A stretch of 29,815 bases of DNA from Nitrospiria bacterium (GTDB lineage Bacteria; Nitrospirota; CAKKRA01; 9FT-COMBO-42-15), in NCBI GenBank assembly GCA_919903585.1, contig CAKKST010000125.1:1-29815 (forward strand), written 5' to 3'. Shown here piece after piece: positions 21,602 to 28,841 of the stretch. Position 1 is the first letter of the stretch; each line of letters begins with the position of its first letter. The notes under the pieces are model-generated. The model was not told the origin of the DNA and searched no databases. It saw nothing but the letters and a program-made list of their open reading frames with translations. The position numbers and the translations under genes are program-made.

Positions 21602-23275
21602 TTATTTACCCTTTTTGATTTCTGCTTTCTTCTTAAGATTGGTTATACTAACACCCTGAAGTGTTGAGGTTTTTTGCCAGACATAATTCATCTCCCCAAA
21701 GGGCCCGCCTGACAATTTAAGTCCACCGTGAGTTGCTAAATAGGATGAAAAATTTACATGCCTTGAATTAATTCTTAAAATCCCACTTTTAGAAAGATTA
21801 TTCATAAACTTCTTTACATAAGAATTGGAATTCGTCCACGCTGAAAATCTAAGACCGTATTTTTCGCTATTAGCAAGGTTAATCATTTTTTTAAAGATAA
21901 TATCATCTTTTTTATCTAATGTATTGGCAGATACTTTTACTAATGGTATGAGCGGGAAATATATCTCTTCATTAAATAATTTCATATCCTTTACCTTTGA
22001 GTCGTCTTCTATGCTTATAACTGTTGGTGTAATAAATTCGCCTTCTATAGATGGCAACCCTTTATAATTTACTCTATCCCCACCACAGATAAGTTTTGCA
22101 CCCTTTTGTAGGGCATCTGAAAGGTAATCATAGAATTCCAAAATCTTTGATATAGGAGTTAAGATAGTTTCTGGGTCAGATGGAAGGCCGATTTTGAGCT
22201 TTTTTACCTCTTCAATAAACCTTTCTTTAAAGTCTTCAAAGATATCTTCATGAACCATTGCCTTCTTAGGGATCATGCATATCTGAGTAGCACCCATAAA
22301 GCCATCAAGAAGAGACTTCACAGATTCCACTAATGGCGCATCCTTCCAGATAAAAACTGTATCATTGCCTGAAAGCTCAAGGATAGGCTTTTTACCCATT
22401 TGATATGCTCGAACTCCAACTTCTAAGCCCTTTTTGCTATCTCCTATATAAATAATATCATTAGTGTATTTGCTAACTAACCATTCCTCCATGATCTTTA
22501 TAGAATTGCCTAATACTATATTAATACTACCTAAAGGTACATTGTTTTCTACCATTGCTTTATATATAATTTCTTTCCAAAGATAAATTGTTGATAAGGG
22601 GTTTTTATATGGTGGTTTTATAATTATGGTATTACCTGCAAGAATTGCAAGTACACCGATATACGAACTGCTACAAGGTGCATTTTTAGGTGGGTTTAAA
22701 CAAACTACTCCATCTGGCCGTCTTGTCCAATAGAAAGACTCATTACCATTCTCGGCTACTTTATTTAATAAATGCGGTAGGTAAAGATCAAGAGCCTCTT
22801 TTGTACATACCTTATCCATCCCTGAAAACTCCCACTCTGCGACTTTTCTGGGATGACCTTCTATTATCATTAGTTCTATCAGTTTTTCCTTATTCTCAAG
22901 AAGGAGAGCATGTATATCACTCATTATCTTTCTTCTTTTCTTTAAAGAAAAGTTTTTAAAAATCTGAAATGCCTCATATGCTGCTTTTATTGCATTTGCA
23001 TTTGTGTCTTCCACCCCAACACAGTAGCGGGCAAAGATATAGTCTTTATAATTTGAAGGGATCTCTCCATTTTTTAACTGTCTTATTATTCTAAGCGCTA
23101 CCTTGGGTTCAGTAATTAACTTATCAGCATAGGGGAAGTATTCATACTTGCCTATGTCTAAGTCTTCACCATTGACTAAGGGTGTAAAGGTTGGGATATC
23201 CAATTCTAATTTATGATTATCTTTTTCTGTTTGAATTGTCTCGGATGGTGTCTCTAAAATGGCAGGTTCTTTCAT
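21602..23275 (-). CDS. Divergent aldehyde dehydrogenase superfamily enzyme
   Basis: 557 residues from ATG 23275, which has GGAGG 8 bases upstream. An in-frame GTG at 23284 lies inside that site and is rejected. NAD(P)-dependent oxidation of an aldehyde, or the reverse acyl reduction, is expected. Landmarks are K220 in GNTIIIKPP, E300 in ILELSGND and catalytic C333 in GATQICMIPKK. The usual PWNFP stretch is LNPPKNAPCSS. An extension of about 90 residues precedes the core. The sequence departs from standard ALDH consensus at many places, so the substrate cannot be guessed; an acyl-CoA reductase-like role is possible. It has low G+C, a leader duplicated at 25267-25307, and a histidine kinase as next gene. 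Confidence 0.85.
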   Translation of the reverse strand: MKEPAILETPSETIQTEKDNHKLELDIPTFTPLVNGEDLDIGKYEYFPYADKLITEPKVALRIIRQLKNGEIPSNYKDYIFARYCVGVEDTNANAIKAAYEAFQIFKNFSLKKRRKIMSDIHALLLENKEKLIELMIIEGHPRKVAEWEFSGMDKVCTKEALDLYLPHLLNKVAENGNESFYWTRRPDGVVCLNPPKNAPCSSSYIGVLAILAGNTIIIKPPYKNPLSTIYLWKEIIYKAMVENNVPLGSINIVLGNSIKIMEEWLVSKYTNDIIYIGDSKKGLEVGVRAYQMGKKPILELSGNDTVFIWKDAPLVESVKSLLDGFMGATQICMIPKKAMVHEDIFEDFKERFIEEVKKLKIGLPSDPETILTPISKILEFYDYLSDALQKGAKLICGGDRVNYKGLPSIEGEFITPTVISIEDDSKVKDMKLFNEEIYFPLIPLVKVSANTLDKKDDIIFKKMINLANSEKYGLRFSAWTNSNSYVKKFMNNLSKSGILRINSRHVNFSSYLATHGGLKLSGGPFGEMNYVWQKTSTLQGVSITNLKKKAEIKKGK

Positions 23276-23313
23276 TGGAGGCACCTCCTTAAATTTGGTT
23301 AATAAGAGTTAAC
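23273..23313 (-). repeat. Leader repeat copy A (ALDH 5' end)
   Basis: About 41 bases from the start codon upstream, containing GGAGGTGCCTCC and AATTTAAGG-like sequence. They match 25267-25307 with about one mismatch over the first 36 bases. The Shine-Dalgarno and a CCTCC immediately after it can pair. Confidence 0.8.
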
Positions 23314-23334
23314 TTTAGTCCTGTCCACATTTTC

Positions 23335-23356
23335 GCCGAGGCTTGAAAGCCTCGGC
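23335..23356. repeat. Short palindromic hairpin
   Basis: GCCGAGGCTT and AAGCCTCGGC form a perfect 10-bp stem around GA, between the HicB-like stop and the ALDH leader. No T-run follows on either strand, so it looks more like a repeat than a terminator. Confidence 0.7.
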
Positions 23357-23382
23357 TATCCTAAGTATTGGAAGTTTAGGCA

Positions 23383-23589
23383 TTAAGCAAATACCTCTAC
23401 CTCACGCATGGCAACAGTAAGCGGCATCCTCCTCTCTGCTCTAACTTCAAGACATTGTTTTATTGCGTCTTTAATGTTTGCCATTGCTTCCTCTTCGGTT
23501 TTGCCCTGACTCACGCACCCAGGGATAGATGGACATTCTACAACAAACACTCCATCTTCATCACGATCAATTGTTACAATAAACTTCAT
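23383..23589 (-). CDS. HicB-like antitoxin (UPF0150 type)
   Basis: 68 residues in the short HicB-like fold: the N-terminal strand MKFIVTIDRDEDGVFVVECP, then the signature SIPGCVSQGKTEEEAMANIKD, then a helix ending near EVRAER. GGAG lies ahead of the ATG at 23589. HicB proteins neutralise the mRNA-cleaving toxin HicA by blocking its active site. No HicA-like ORF (with GSH motif) is found on either side; upstream is a 49-codon stub and downstream a hairpin. It is therefore an orphan antitoxin or a stand-alone HicB-like protein. Confidence 0.8.
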   Translation of the reverse strand: MKFIVTIDRDEDGVFVVECPSIPGCVSQGKTEEEAMANIKDAIKQCLEVRAERRMPLTVAMREVEVFA

Positions 23590-23651
23590 TGTCTTTTCTC
23601 CATCTTAAGAAATTTTTACCATGCCTTGCCTTGTATTGCACCCGATTTTCT

Positions 23652-23801
23652 TTATGCAGCGCTTACCTCTAAGGTTACATCTGACAGTCTTGATATCTGT
23701 GGAGCAATAGCCCCAATACTGACATAAACTACACTTTGCCCCGCTTCATGTTGCTGTTTTACAATTTTAATATTTGTCTCACAGAGGTCAGGGTCATTTT
23801 T
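23652..23801 (-). pseudogene. Unrecognised gene fragment without start codon
   Basis: An open stretch of 49 codons between a TAA at 23802-23804 and a TAA at 23652-23654, without ATG, GTG or TTG near its beginning. The product reads like genuine protein (DPDLCETNIKIVKQQHEAGQ, then VVYVSIGAIAP and DVTLEVSAA). I do not recognise the family; a C-terminal scrap of a P-type ATPase or HAD-fold protein is only a guess. Best read as a remnant. Confidence 0.4.
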
Positions 23802-23873
23802 TTACCTCTTTTAAAAATTCCTCCCTATATTCTCGTTTTCAAACTGTTCTGAATGAGGTTTAATCGGAAATGT

Positions 23874-24122
23874 TTAAATGCTTGTACGTTCTTTTTTAAT
23901 ATCTATACTCTCGGAGTCTTTTTCTGTATATTCTTCCACAATGGGTTTTAATATCTTTTCTAAAGGATATACATCAGGATTAAGTATCTCCACCCCTATT
24001 AGATTCCCAGTATCATCCAGATCAATGTTAAGATTTTCATTGATTTCGATTGTTCTTCCATGCGTTTTTTCTTGTAGCCTTATATAAAGGGCATTTGCAA
24101 AATGGTCATATTCTATCTTCAT
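23874..24122 (-). CDS. DUF2283 domain small protein
   Basis: 82 residues with the DUF2283 pattern: MKIEYDHFANALYIRLQEKT, then the acidic INENLNIDLDDTGNLIGVEIL strand pair, and a charged tail. These proteins commonly sit next to DUF4258 proteins and are thought to be antitoxin-like partners. That arrangement is seen here, with the DUF4258-like stop 8 bases upstream and GAGAAGG as ribosome binding site. The tail after about residue 60 is longer and more charged than the core domain needs. Confidence 0.8.
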   Translation of the reverse strand: MKIEYDHFANALYIRLQEKTHGRTIEINENLNIDLDDTGNLIGVEILNPDVYPLEKILKPIVEEYTEKDSESIDIKKERTSI

Positions 24123-24130
24123 ACCTTCTC

Positions 24131-24370
24131 CTACTGATTACGGTCAATAATTGTTACAATTCTATATCCTAACAATTCTTGTTTATAAACGATCTTTAAT
24201 AGTTTATTTCCTAATGCCTTTATCGCAACTTCTCTTCCATCTTCCTGAACATAATGACTATCTGGATTCTCTATTGAATCAATTATTTCAAAGGTTGTAG
24301 CCAGTATCTCTCTATTACGGTTCTTCGCATGCCTTGTTAAAATAACCCTTATGTTATTTCTATTTATAAT
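24131..24370 (-). CDS. DUF4258-like small protein, start uncertain
   Basis: Open for 81 codons after an in-frame TAG at 24377-24379, and ending at TAG 24131-24133. The sequence has the DUF4258 pattern: ILTRHAKNRNREILATTFEI, then ENPDSHYVQEDGREVAIKAL and LLKIVYKQELLGYRIVTIID. No ATG, GTG or TTG exists in frame before the conserved TRHAKNR. Either a rare ATT at 24370 (with AGGAT just upstream) is used, or the gene has lost its 5' end. DUF4258 proteins are the putative toxin partners of DUF2283. Confidence 0.6.
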   Translation of the reverse strand: MINRNNIRVILTRHAKNRNREILATTFEIIDSIENPDSHYVQEDGREVAIKALGNKLLKIVYKQELLGYRIVTIIDRNQ

Positions 24371-24438
24371 CTTATCCTATTTTCTCGATTAATGCAAGCT
24401 AAGAAGACCTCTCGTAAGCAGCAAGTCGTTAGGGAATT

Positions 24439-24490
24439 TGTCATTCCTGTCCCGTATCAAGTACGGGATAAACTCCAGCAGAAATCCAGT
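24439..24490. repeat. dRS3-like palindromic repeat, probably partial
   Basis: Begins GTCATTCCTG, contains hairpin TCCCGTA/TACGGGA (24450-24468), and ends CAGAAATCCAGT. It is the same general family as the ends of 15238-15341. It supplies the stop codon and last third of the short ORF at 24441-24599. Confidence 0.7.
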
Positions 24491-24599
24491 CCTTTCCCTT
24501 CCATACACCTGATGTTTTCTTTAATAATTTAAGGTCTTGCAGATCAAATTCTTCAGTTGCATTAAAATAATAATTGGAAGGGTTAAATATTTCAGTCAT
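24441..24599 (-). pseudogene. Truncated small ORF, antitoxin-like stub ended by a repeat
   Basis: 52 codons from ATG 24599, with GGAGG 6 bases upstream, so translation should start well. The product begins MTEIFNPSNYYFNATEEFDL and continues LKLLKKTSGVWKGK, a pattern that recalls the C-terminal part of small type II antitoxins. The last fifteen or so residues are encoded by the palindromic repeat. The first twelve residues resemble those of the stub at 25129-25269. I treat it as a gene cut short by repeat insertion. Confidence 0.5.
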
Positions 24600-24624
24600 A
24601 GACTACCTCCTGTGCCTTAATTTT

Positions 24625-24864
24625 TCACCCAACCTTTTCCATCAGCCATTCCTGTATTAATGAGTCTTCGTTCTTGTGAAGTTTCTTTGCCTTGCTCTGT
24701 ATTTTCTTAAACAATTCTATACTTACTCCAATATATTTCTTTTTCTTAAGGTTAAATTTAATATCTGTTACTTCCCTTACATCATTTAACTCGAATATGT
24801 CATGCTCGTCAAAAAAATCACTTGCCTCTGTAATAGTCATTTTTTTATACTTACTTTTTTTCAT
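24625..24864 (-). CDS. CopG/BrnA-like antitoxin
   Basis: 79 residues from ATG 24864, with GGAGG 4 bases upstream. An in-frame GTG at 24879 is less likely. The C-terminus (KKYIGVSIELFKKIQSKAKK, then NEDSLIQEWLMEKVG) is a ribbon-helix-helix DNA-binding segment as in CopG/BrnA antitoxins. The gene overlaps the end of the BrnT-like toxin gene by 14 bases, the usual toxin-first order for brnTA. It should repress its own operon and bind the toxin. Confidence 0.82.
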   Translation of the reverse strand: MKKSKYKKMTITEASDFFDEHDIFELNDVREVTDIKFNLKKKKYIGVSIELFKKIQSKAKKLHKNEDSLIQEWLMEKVG

Positions 24865-25141
24865 ATCTCCTCCGCTCACGCCTGTTCATATCCCTTGCTG
24901 TTACAATCAGTGCCTTATTATCAAGCTTTTTTATAAAAAAGACACAAAGATTGCGTCCCGCCTTTGTCCTGCCGAGGGCATTATACAAATCCTCTCCTTC
25001 AATATCCCCACTTTCTCTCTTAAATATTCTGCATTTTCCTGATAATACCTCTTCAACCTCATGTGGAAGAACACTATGCTTCCATGCAAGTTTTTCCACA
25101 ATAGTATCTAACCAAATTATACCATCTATTACAAATGACAG
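24851..25141 (-). CDS. BrnT-like toxin, probable CTG start
   Basis: BrnT/DUF497-type RNase toxin. Visible signature: WKHSVLPHEVEEVLSG, ALGRTKAGRNLCVFFI, and ALIVTARDMNRRERRRYE. The family usually has about 14 more residues ahead of the first accepted start (GTG 25099), and the frame upstream indeed reads VIDGIIWLDTIVEKLAWKH. The only codon in this frame at a proper distance from a ribosome binding site is CTG at 25141, 6 bases after GGAGG (25148-25152). This gives 96 residues. No ATG is available in the frame. The overlapping CopG-like gene is its antitoxin. Confidence 0.72.
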   Translation of the reverse strand: MSFVIDGIIWLDTIVEKLAWKHSVLPHEVEEVLSGKCRIFKRESGDIEGEDLYNALGRTKAGRNLCVFFIKKLDNKALIVTARDMNRRERRRYEKK

Positions 25142-25269
25142 GTGTAACCTCCATTTATTTTAAAGAAGCTATATACGCAGGCACCAAAAACTATTGGCAC
25201 CACAGTGACAGGCGCAATAGCATTGGAGTTGATGTAGTAATTGAAAGGGTTAAATATTGCGTGATCCAT
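25129..25269 (-). pseudogene. 5' stub of a membrane-protein gene behind leader copy B
   Basis: 46 codons from ATG 25269, with GGAGG 8 bases upstream in the duplicated leader. It begins MDHAIFNPFNYYINSNAIAP and then enters a hydrophobic stretch (VTVVPIVFGACVYSFF) that stops where the BrnT ribosome binding site begins. This looks like the N-terminus and first membrane helix of a 7TM sensor kinase, cut off by the BrnT/BrnA module. The assignment is from memory of such N-termini and is not certain. Confidence 0.45.
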
Positions 25270-25307
25270 TGGAGGCGCCTCCTTAAATTTGGTTAATAAG
25301 AGCTGAC
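25267..25307 (-). repeat. Leader repeat copy B
   Basis: Match to 23273-23313. Here the sequence around the ribosome binding site is the perfect palindrome GGAGGCGCCTCC. The stretch from here to the hybrid kinase start at 25565 (about 260 bases) is otherwise noncoding and carries only the promoter at 25490-25518. Confidence 0.8.
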
Positions 25308-25489
25308 TATAGCATTCACTTTTGCGAACACCGTCAACTTCTAAAACCTCTCCTCACCAAAACCAAAGGGGACCCCCATCCCCAATTAAAAGGCGTGTTA
25401 ACTTATTAAAAACATACACCATTCAGGATAAGATTGCAAGCATTTTTATTCTCCTTATACCTCAAACTGTTATATATCAGCAGATCTCT

Positions 25490-25518
25490 TTGACAGGTAT
25501 TATAATTTAAGGTATAAT
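25490..25518 (+). promoter_or_regulatory. Consensus sigma-70 promoter of the hybrid kinase gene
   Basis: TTGACA (25490-25495), exactly 17 bases, TATAAT (25513-25518): a full consensus. The start site would be near 25525, about 40 bases before the coding start. Confidence 0.8.
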
Positions 25519-25564
25519 TACAATATTTTCATGGCCTTATAAAAATAAATACATGGACTAACCC

Positions 25565-27640
25565 TTGACTGCCATAACCAAAAAACAAAAACAACCAAAA
25601 AAACCTATAATAAAAAGACCCTCAGGAAAAGGACGGAAGGTTATCGCAGTATCCGGGAAGATGGAAGCGGCGCTGCTTAATATTGCCAACGGCATTTCTG
25701 CGGCAACCGGCGAGACCTTTTTTAAATCCCTTGTCCAGCATCTCGCAAAGACCTTAAATGTAAAATACGCCTTCATCGGCGCATTAGCAGGAAAAGGCTA
25801 TAATGCGGTAAAGACCATCGCTGTCTGTACTAACGGGAAGATTGCAGATAATTTTGAATATAAATTAGCCAATACACCCTGCGAAAATATTGTTAAAAAA
25901 GATCTGTGCTGCTACCCGCGGAACGTTCAACAGATGTTTCCCAAGGATTATCACCTGTCAGAGATGAAAATTGAAAGCTACATTGGGACCCCTCTATCTG
26001 ATTCAACAGGCCGCATACTCGGGCTGATGGCGCTGATGGATAGCAGGCCGCTTAAGAATCCTGCTTTGGCTGAATCCATGCTCAGCATCTTTGCTGTACG
26101 CGCCTCTGCTGAACTTGAACGCAAGCAGGCAGAGGATAAACTCAGAAAATTCTCACACGCAGTAGAGCAAAATCCTGCCCTGATTGTGATAACAGATCCT
26201 GATGGCAGTATTGAATATGTTAACCCGAGGTTCACAGAAAAGACAGGTTATTCGCTGGAAGAGGTGATCGGGAAAAACCCCCGTATCCTACAGTCTGGCA
26301 AAACCCCTGTCAAAACTTATAAGGACTTGTGGAATACCATTGCCTCCGGCAGGATATGGCAGGGCGAGTTTCTTAACAAAAGAAGGAATGGCGAGCTATT
26401 CTGGGAGTACGCCACTATATCTCCAATTAAAGATGCAGGTGGAAATATCACCCATTATATAGCTGTTAATGAAGATATAACAGAACGCAAGAGGCTTCAG
26501 GAGCAGTTGCAGCATGCCCAGAAGGTAGAGGCCGTGGGGCAGCTTGCCGGCGGCGTGGCGCATGACTTTAACAATATTCTTACTGCCATAACAGGGTTTG
26601 CAACATTACTGCACATAAAGATTGAAAAGGGCAATCCCATGAGATCATATGTAGAGCAGATACTCGCATCAAGCGAGCGGGCTGCAAACCTCACAAGAAG
26701 CCTTCTCACATTCAGCAGAAAGCAGATAACAAACCTGAGGCCAGTAATACTAAATGATATCATAAATTCTGTAATGAGGCTCCTGCCCAGAGTTATAAGG
26801 GAGGATATAGAACTAAAAACAATATTTACAGAAAAGCCTCTCACAATAATGGCAGACTCAGGCCAGATAGAACAGGTTGTAATGAATCTTGCCACCAATG
26901 CACAGGATGCCATGCCTGATGGAGGGGTTTTAACTATTGAGATGAGTCTGGCAGAGATGGATAATGGATTTATAATAACACATGGATACGGCAAGGCCGG
27001 AATATACGGCTTAATCTCAGTAGCAGATACAGGAATAGGTATGGATGAAAAGATCAAAGGGAGTATCTTTGAACCCTTCTTTACAACAAAGGAGGTCGGT
27101 AAGGGAACGGGCTTAGGGCTCGCAATAGTTTATGGAATAGTAAAGGAGCATAATGGGTATATTAATGTATATAGTGAGATCGGCAATGGCGCTATCTTTC
27201 GGATATACCTTCCCTTAATAATGACCGAGGCTGATGAGGCAAGGCCTGTGGAGCATATAATTCTGCCGAGAGGCACAGAGACAATCCTATTGGCAGAGGA
27301 CGATATAAGCGTAAGGAACCTCATGCGAACTGTACTTGAGGAGCATGGGTATACGGTTATAGAGGCATCAGACGGCCATGAGGCTATAGCGAAGTTTAGA
27401 GAAAATAAAGACAGGATTCAGCTTGTTATCCTTGATGTGATAATGCCGAAGAAAAATGGCAAGGAAGTATATGATGAGATAAAAAGGCTCTCGCCTGACA
27501 TGAAGACGCTATTTATAAGCGGGTATACTGCGGATATTATCAAGAAAAAAGAGATTCAGAAGGAAGGGTTAAATTTTATTTCAAAGCCCATCTCGCCTGT
27601 AGATATTTTAAAGAAAATAAGAAGTGTGCTGGACAAATAA
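25565..27640 (+). CDS. Hybrid histidine kinase: GAF, PAS, HisKA, HATPase, receiver
   Basis: Up to 691 residues, with no membrane segment, so cytoplasmic. A very basic N-terminus (KKQKQPKKP) leads into a GAF domain (about 40-185), a PAS domain with PAC (about 195-310; IEYVNPRFTEKTGYSLEEVI, VNEDITERK), HisKA with H333 in GGVAHDFNNILT, HATPase (LATNAQDAMPDGG, GTGLGLAIVYG) and a C-terminal receiver with phosphoacceptor D624 in VILDVIMPKKNG. The start is unclear: TTG at 25565 has no ribosome binding site, and an in-frame ATG at 25553 is followed by TAA two codons later. The next ATG is at 25661. A consensus promoter lies 47 bases upstream of the TTG. Its output partner is not encoded nearby. Confidence 0.9.
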   Translation: MTAITKKQKQPKKPIIKRPSGKGRKVIAVSGKMEAALLNIANGISAATGETFFKSLVQHLAKTLNVKYAFIGALAGKGYNAVKTIAVCTNGKIADNFEYKLANTPCENIVKKDLCCYPRNVQQMFPKDYHLSEMKIESYIGTPLSDSTGRILGLMALMDSRPLKNPALAESMLSIFAVRASAELERKQAEDKLRKFSHAVEQNPALIVITDPDGSIEYVNPRFTEKTGYSLEEVIGKNPRILQSGKTPVKTYKDLWNTIASGRIWQGEFLNKRRNGELFWEYATISPIKDAGGNITHYIAVNEDITERKRLQEQLQHAQKVEAVGQLAGGVAHDFNNILTAITGFATLLHIKIEKGNPMRSYVEQILASSERAANLTRSLLTFSRKQITNLRPVILNDIINSVMRLLPRVIREDIELKTIFTEKPLTIMADSGQIEQVVMNLATNAQDAMPDGGVLTIEMSLAEMDNGFIITHGYGKAGIYGLISVADTGIGMDEKIKGSIFEPFFTTKEVGKGTGLGLAIVYGIVKEHNGYINVYSEIGNGAIFRIYLPLIMTEADEARPVEHIILPRGTETILLAEDDISVRNLMRTVLEEHGYTVIEASDGHEAIAKFRENKDRIQLVILDVIMPKKNGKEVYDEIKRLSPDMKTLFISGYTADIIKKKEIQKEGLNFISKPISPVDILKKIRSVLDK

Positions 27641-28645
27641 TTAACATATCCTCGGAAGCTGCTCGCCCATAAGCATATCAATTATCCTTTTGCCGCCGAT
27701 TCTGGTTTTTAAGATGACTGTGTTCGGGTGCTCGGAGACTACCTCGCCGATAATTGCAGCATCTTTTCCATATTTGTTTTTCCTCATTGCCTTCAATACT
27801 GCCTCTGCTGATTTGGAAGAGACTGAGGCAGCGAGCTTTCCCTCATTTGCAACAAACAACGGGTCAAGGCCGAGTATCTCACAGGCGCCCTGCACCTCTG
27901 GTTTTATTGGAATCCTATCCTCATAAATAACAATCCCGATATTGGATGATATTGCAAATTCCTTTAGTGTCGTTGCAAGGCCGCCCCTTGTTGGGTCGCG
28001 AAGGGCATGAACTGAATCAGTCGCCACAGAGATCATATCAGCAACAAGGCTGTGAAGCGGGGCTGTATCGCTCATTATCGGGCTTTCAAAATCAAGCCCC
28101 TCCCGCTTCGCCATAACAGCAATGCCATGGTCGCCGATGGCGCCGCTGACAATAATCTTATCACCGGCCTTCAGGTTATTTGCAGATATATTTACCGGTT
28201 TCTCAATGACACCAATACCGGAGGTGTTAATAAATATCTTATCTGCCTTGCCTTTATTTACCACCTTTGTATCACCTGTAACAATCATAACACCTGCATC
28301 TTCTGCTGACTTTTTCATTGCAGATAAAATATCCTCAAGCTCCTTTATAGCAAATCCCTCCTCAAGGATAAATCCTGCGCTGATATATAATGGCCTTGCA
28401 CCGCTCATGGCAAGGTCATTAACAGTGCCATTGATTGCCAGATCGCCAATATTGCCGCCGGGGAAAAAGATGGGGTCAACAACATAGGAGTCTGTTGTAA
28501 AGGCAACACGACTATGAATATCAAAGACAGCCTGATCATTTAAAAGCTCAAGATAGGGATTTTTAAAATATGGAAGGAAGTATCTTTCAATAAGCTCGTG
28601 GGTTAACTTTCCGCCGCTTCCATGGGCTAATAGTATCTTATCCAT
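27641..28645 (-). CDS. hypE: Hydrogenase maturation protein HypE
   Basis: 334 residues. With HypF it converts a carbamoyl group on its C-terminal cysteine into thiocyanate, the source of the CN ligands of the [NiFe] site. The terminal PRIC motif with C334 is intact. The N-terminal AHGSGGKLTHELI, the NDLAMSGARPLYIS and TGDTKVV segments and RDPTRGGLATTL are typical of the PurM-like ATP-binding fold. The ATG at 28645 has AAAGG just upstream. The stop abuts, without any gap, that of the convergent hybrid kinase. Its presence implies a true [NiFe] hydrogenase elsewhere in the genome, because the complex at 1-8557 lacks Ni ligands. Confidence 0.96.
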   Translation of the reverse strand: MDKILLAHGSGGKLTHELIERYFLPYFKNPYLELLNDQAVFDIHSRVAFTTDSYVVDPIFFPGGNIGDLAINGTVNDLAMSGARPLYISAGFILEEGFAIKELEDILSAMKKSAEDAGVMIVTGDTKVVNKGKADKIFINTSGIGVIEKPVNISANNLKAGDKIIVSGAIGDHGIAVMAKREGLDFESPIMSDTAPLHSLVADMISVATDSVHALRDPTRGGLATTLKEFAISSNIGIVIYEDRIPIKPEVQGACEILGLDPLFVANEGKLAASVSSKSAEAVLKAMRKNKYGKDAAIIGEVVSEHPNTVILKTRIGGKRIIDMLMGEQLPRIC

Positions 28646-28654
28646 TGTTACCTT

Positions 28655-28813
28655 TTATCCAAGTCTTCTATCCTTATGCCTTAGTTTATATGCATCTTCA
28701 AACTTAAGCCTTCCTGCTCTCTTCTTTATCTTTTTAATTTTTTTTCCTTTAAGTGTATCTTCGGTGGCAAGAACATTACATTGTGTCTTATTCTTGGCCT
28801 TAAGCCTCTTCAT
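28655..28813 (-). CDS. Small basic protein, unknown
   Basis: 52 codons from ATG 28813, ending 9 bases before hypE. About a third of the residues are Lys or Arg (KGKKIKKIKKRAGRLKFEDA), suggesting nucleic-acid binding. Its ribosome binding site is weak (GTGAG at about 28822). It follows the HEPN gene by 28 bases and may belong to the inserted toxin-antitoxin module or be a remnant. No family recognised. Confidence 0.45.
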   Translation of the reverse strand: MKRLKAKNKTQCNVLATEDTLKGKKIKKIKKRAGRLKFEDAYKLRHKDRRLG

Positions 28814-28841
28814 ACTAATAGCTCACACAGTTTTTATAAAA

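Noticed and set aside
23335..23356. Rho-independent terminator after the HicB-like gene
   Set aside because: The stem is strong but no run of T follows on either strand, and similar hairpins occur as dispersed repeats.
25321..25480. Coding region upstream of the hybrid kinase
   Set aside because: The 62-codon plus-strand frame has no ribosome binding site, low complexity and no domain.
26497..27057. 186-codon minus-strand ORF
   Set aside because: Antisense to the HisKA/HATPase part of the hybrid kinase; its composition mirrors the kinase codons.
28122..28487. 121-codon plus-strand ORF
   Set aside because: Entirely antisense to hypE and without ribosome binding site or recognisable domain.
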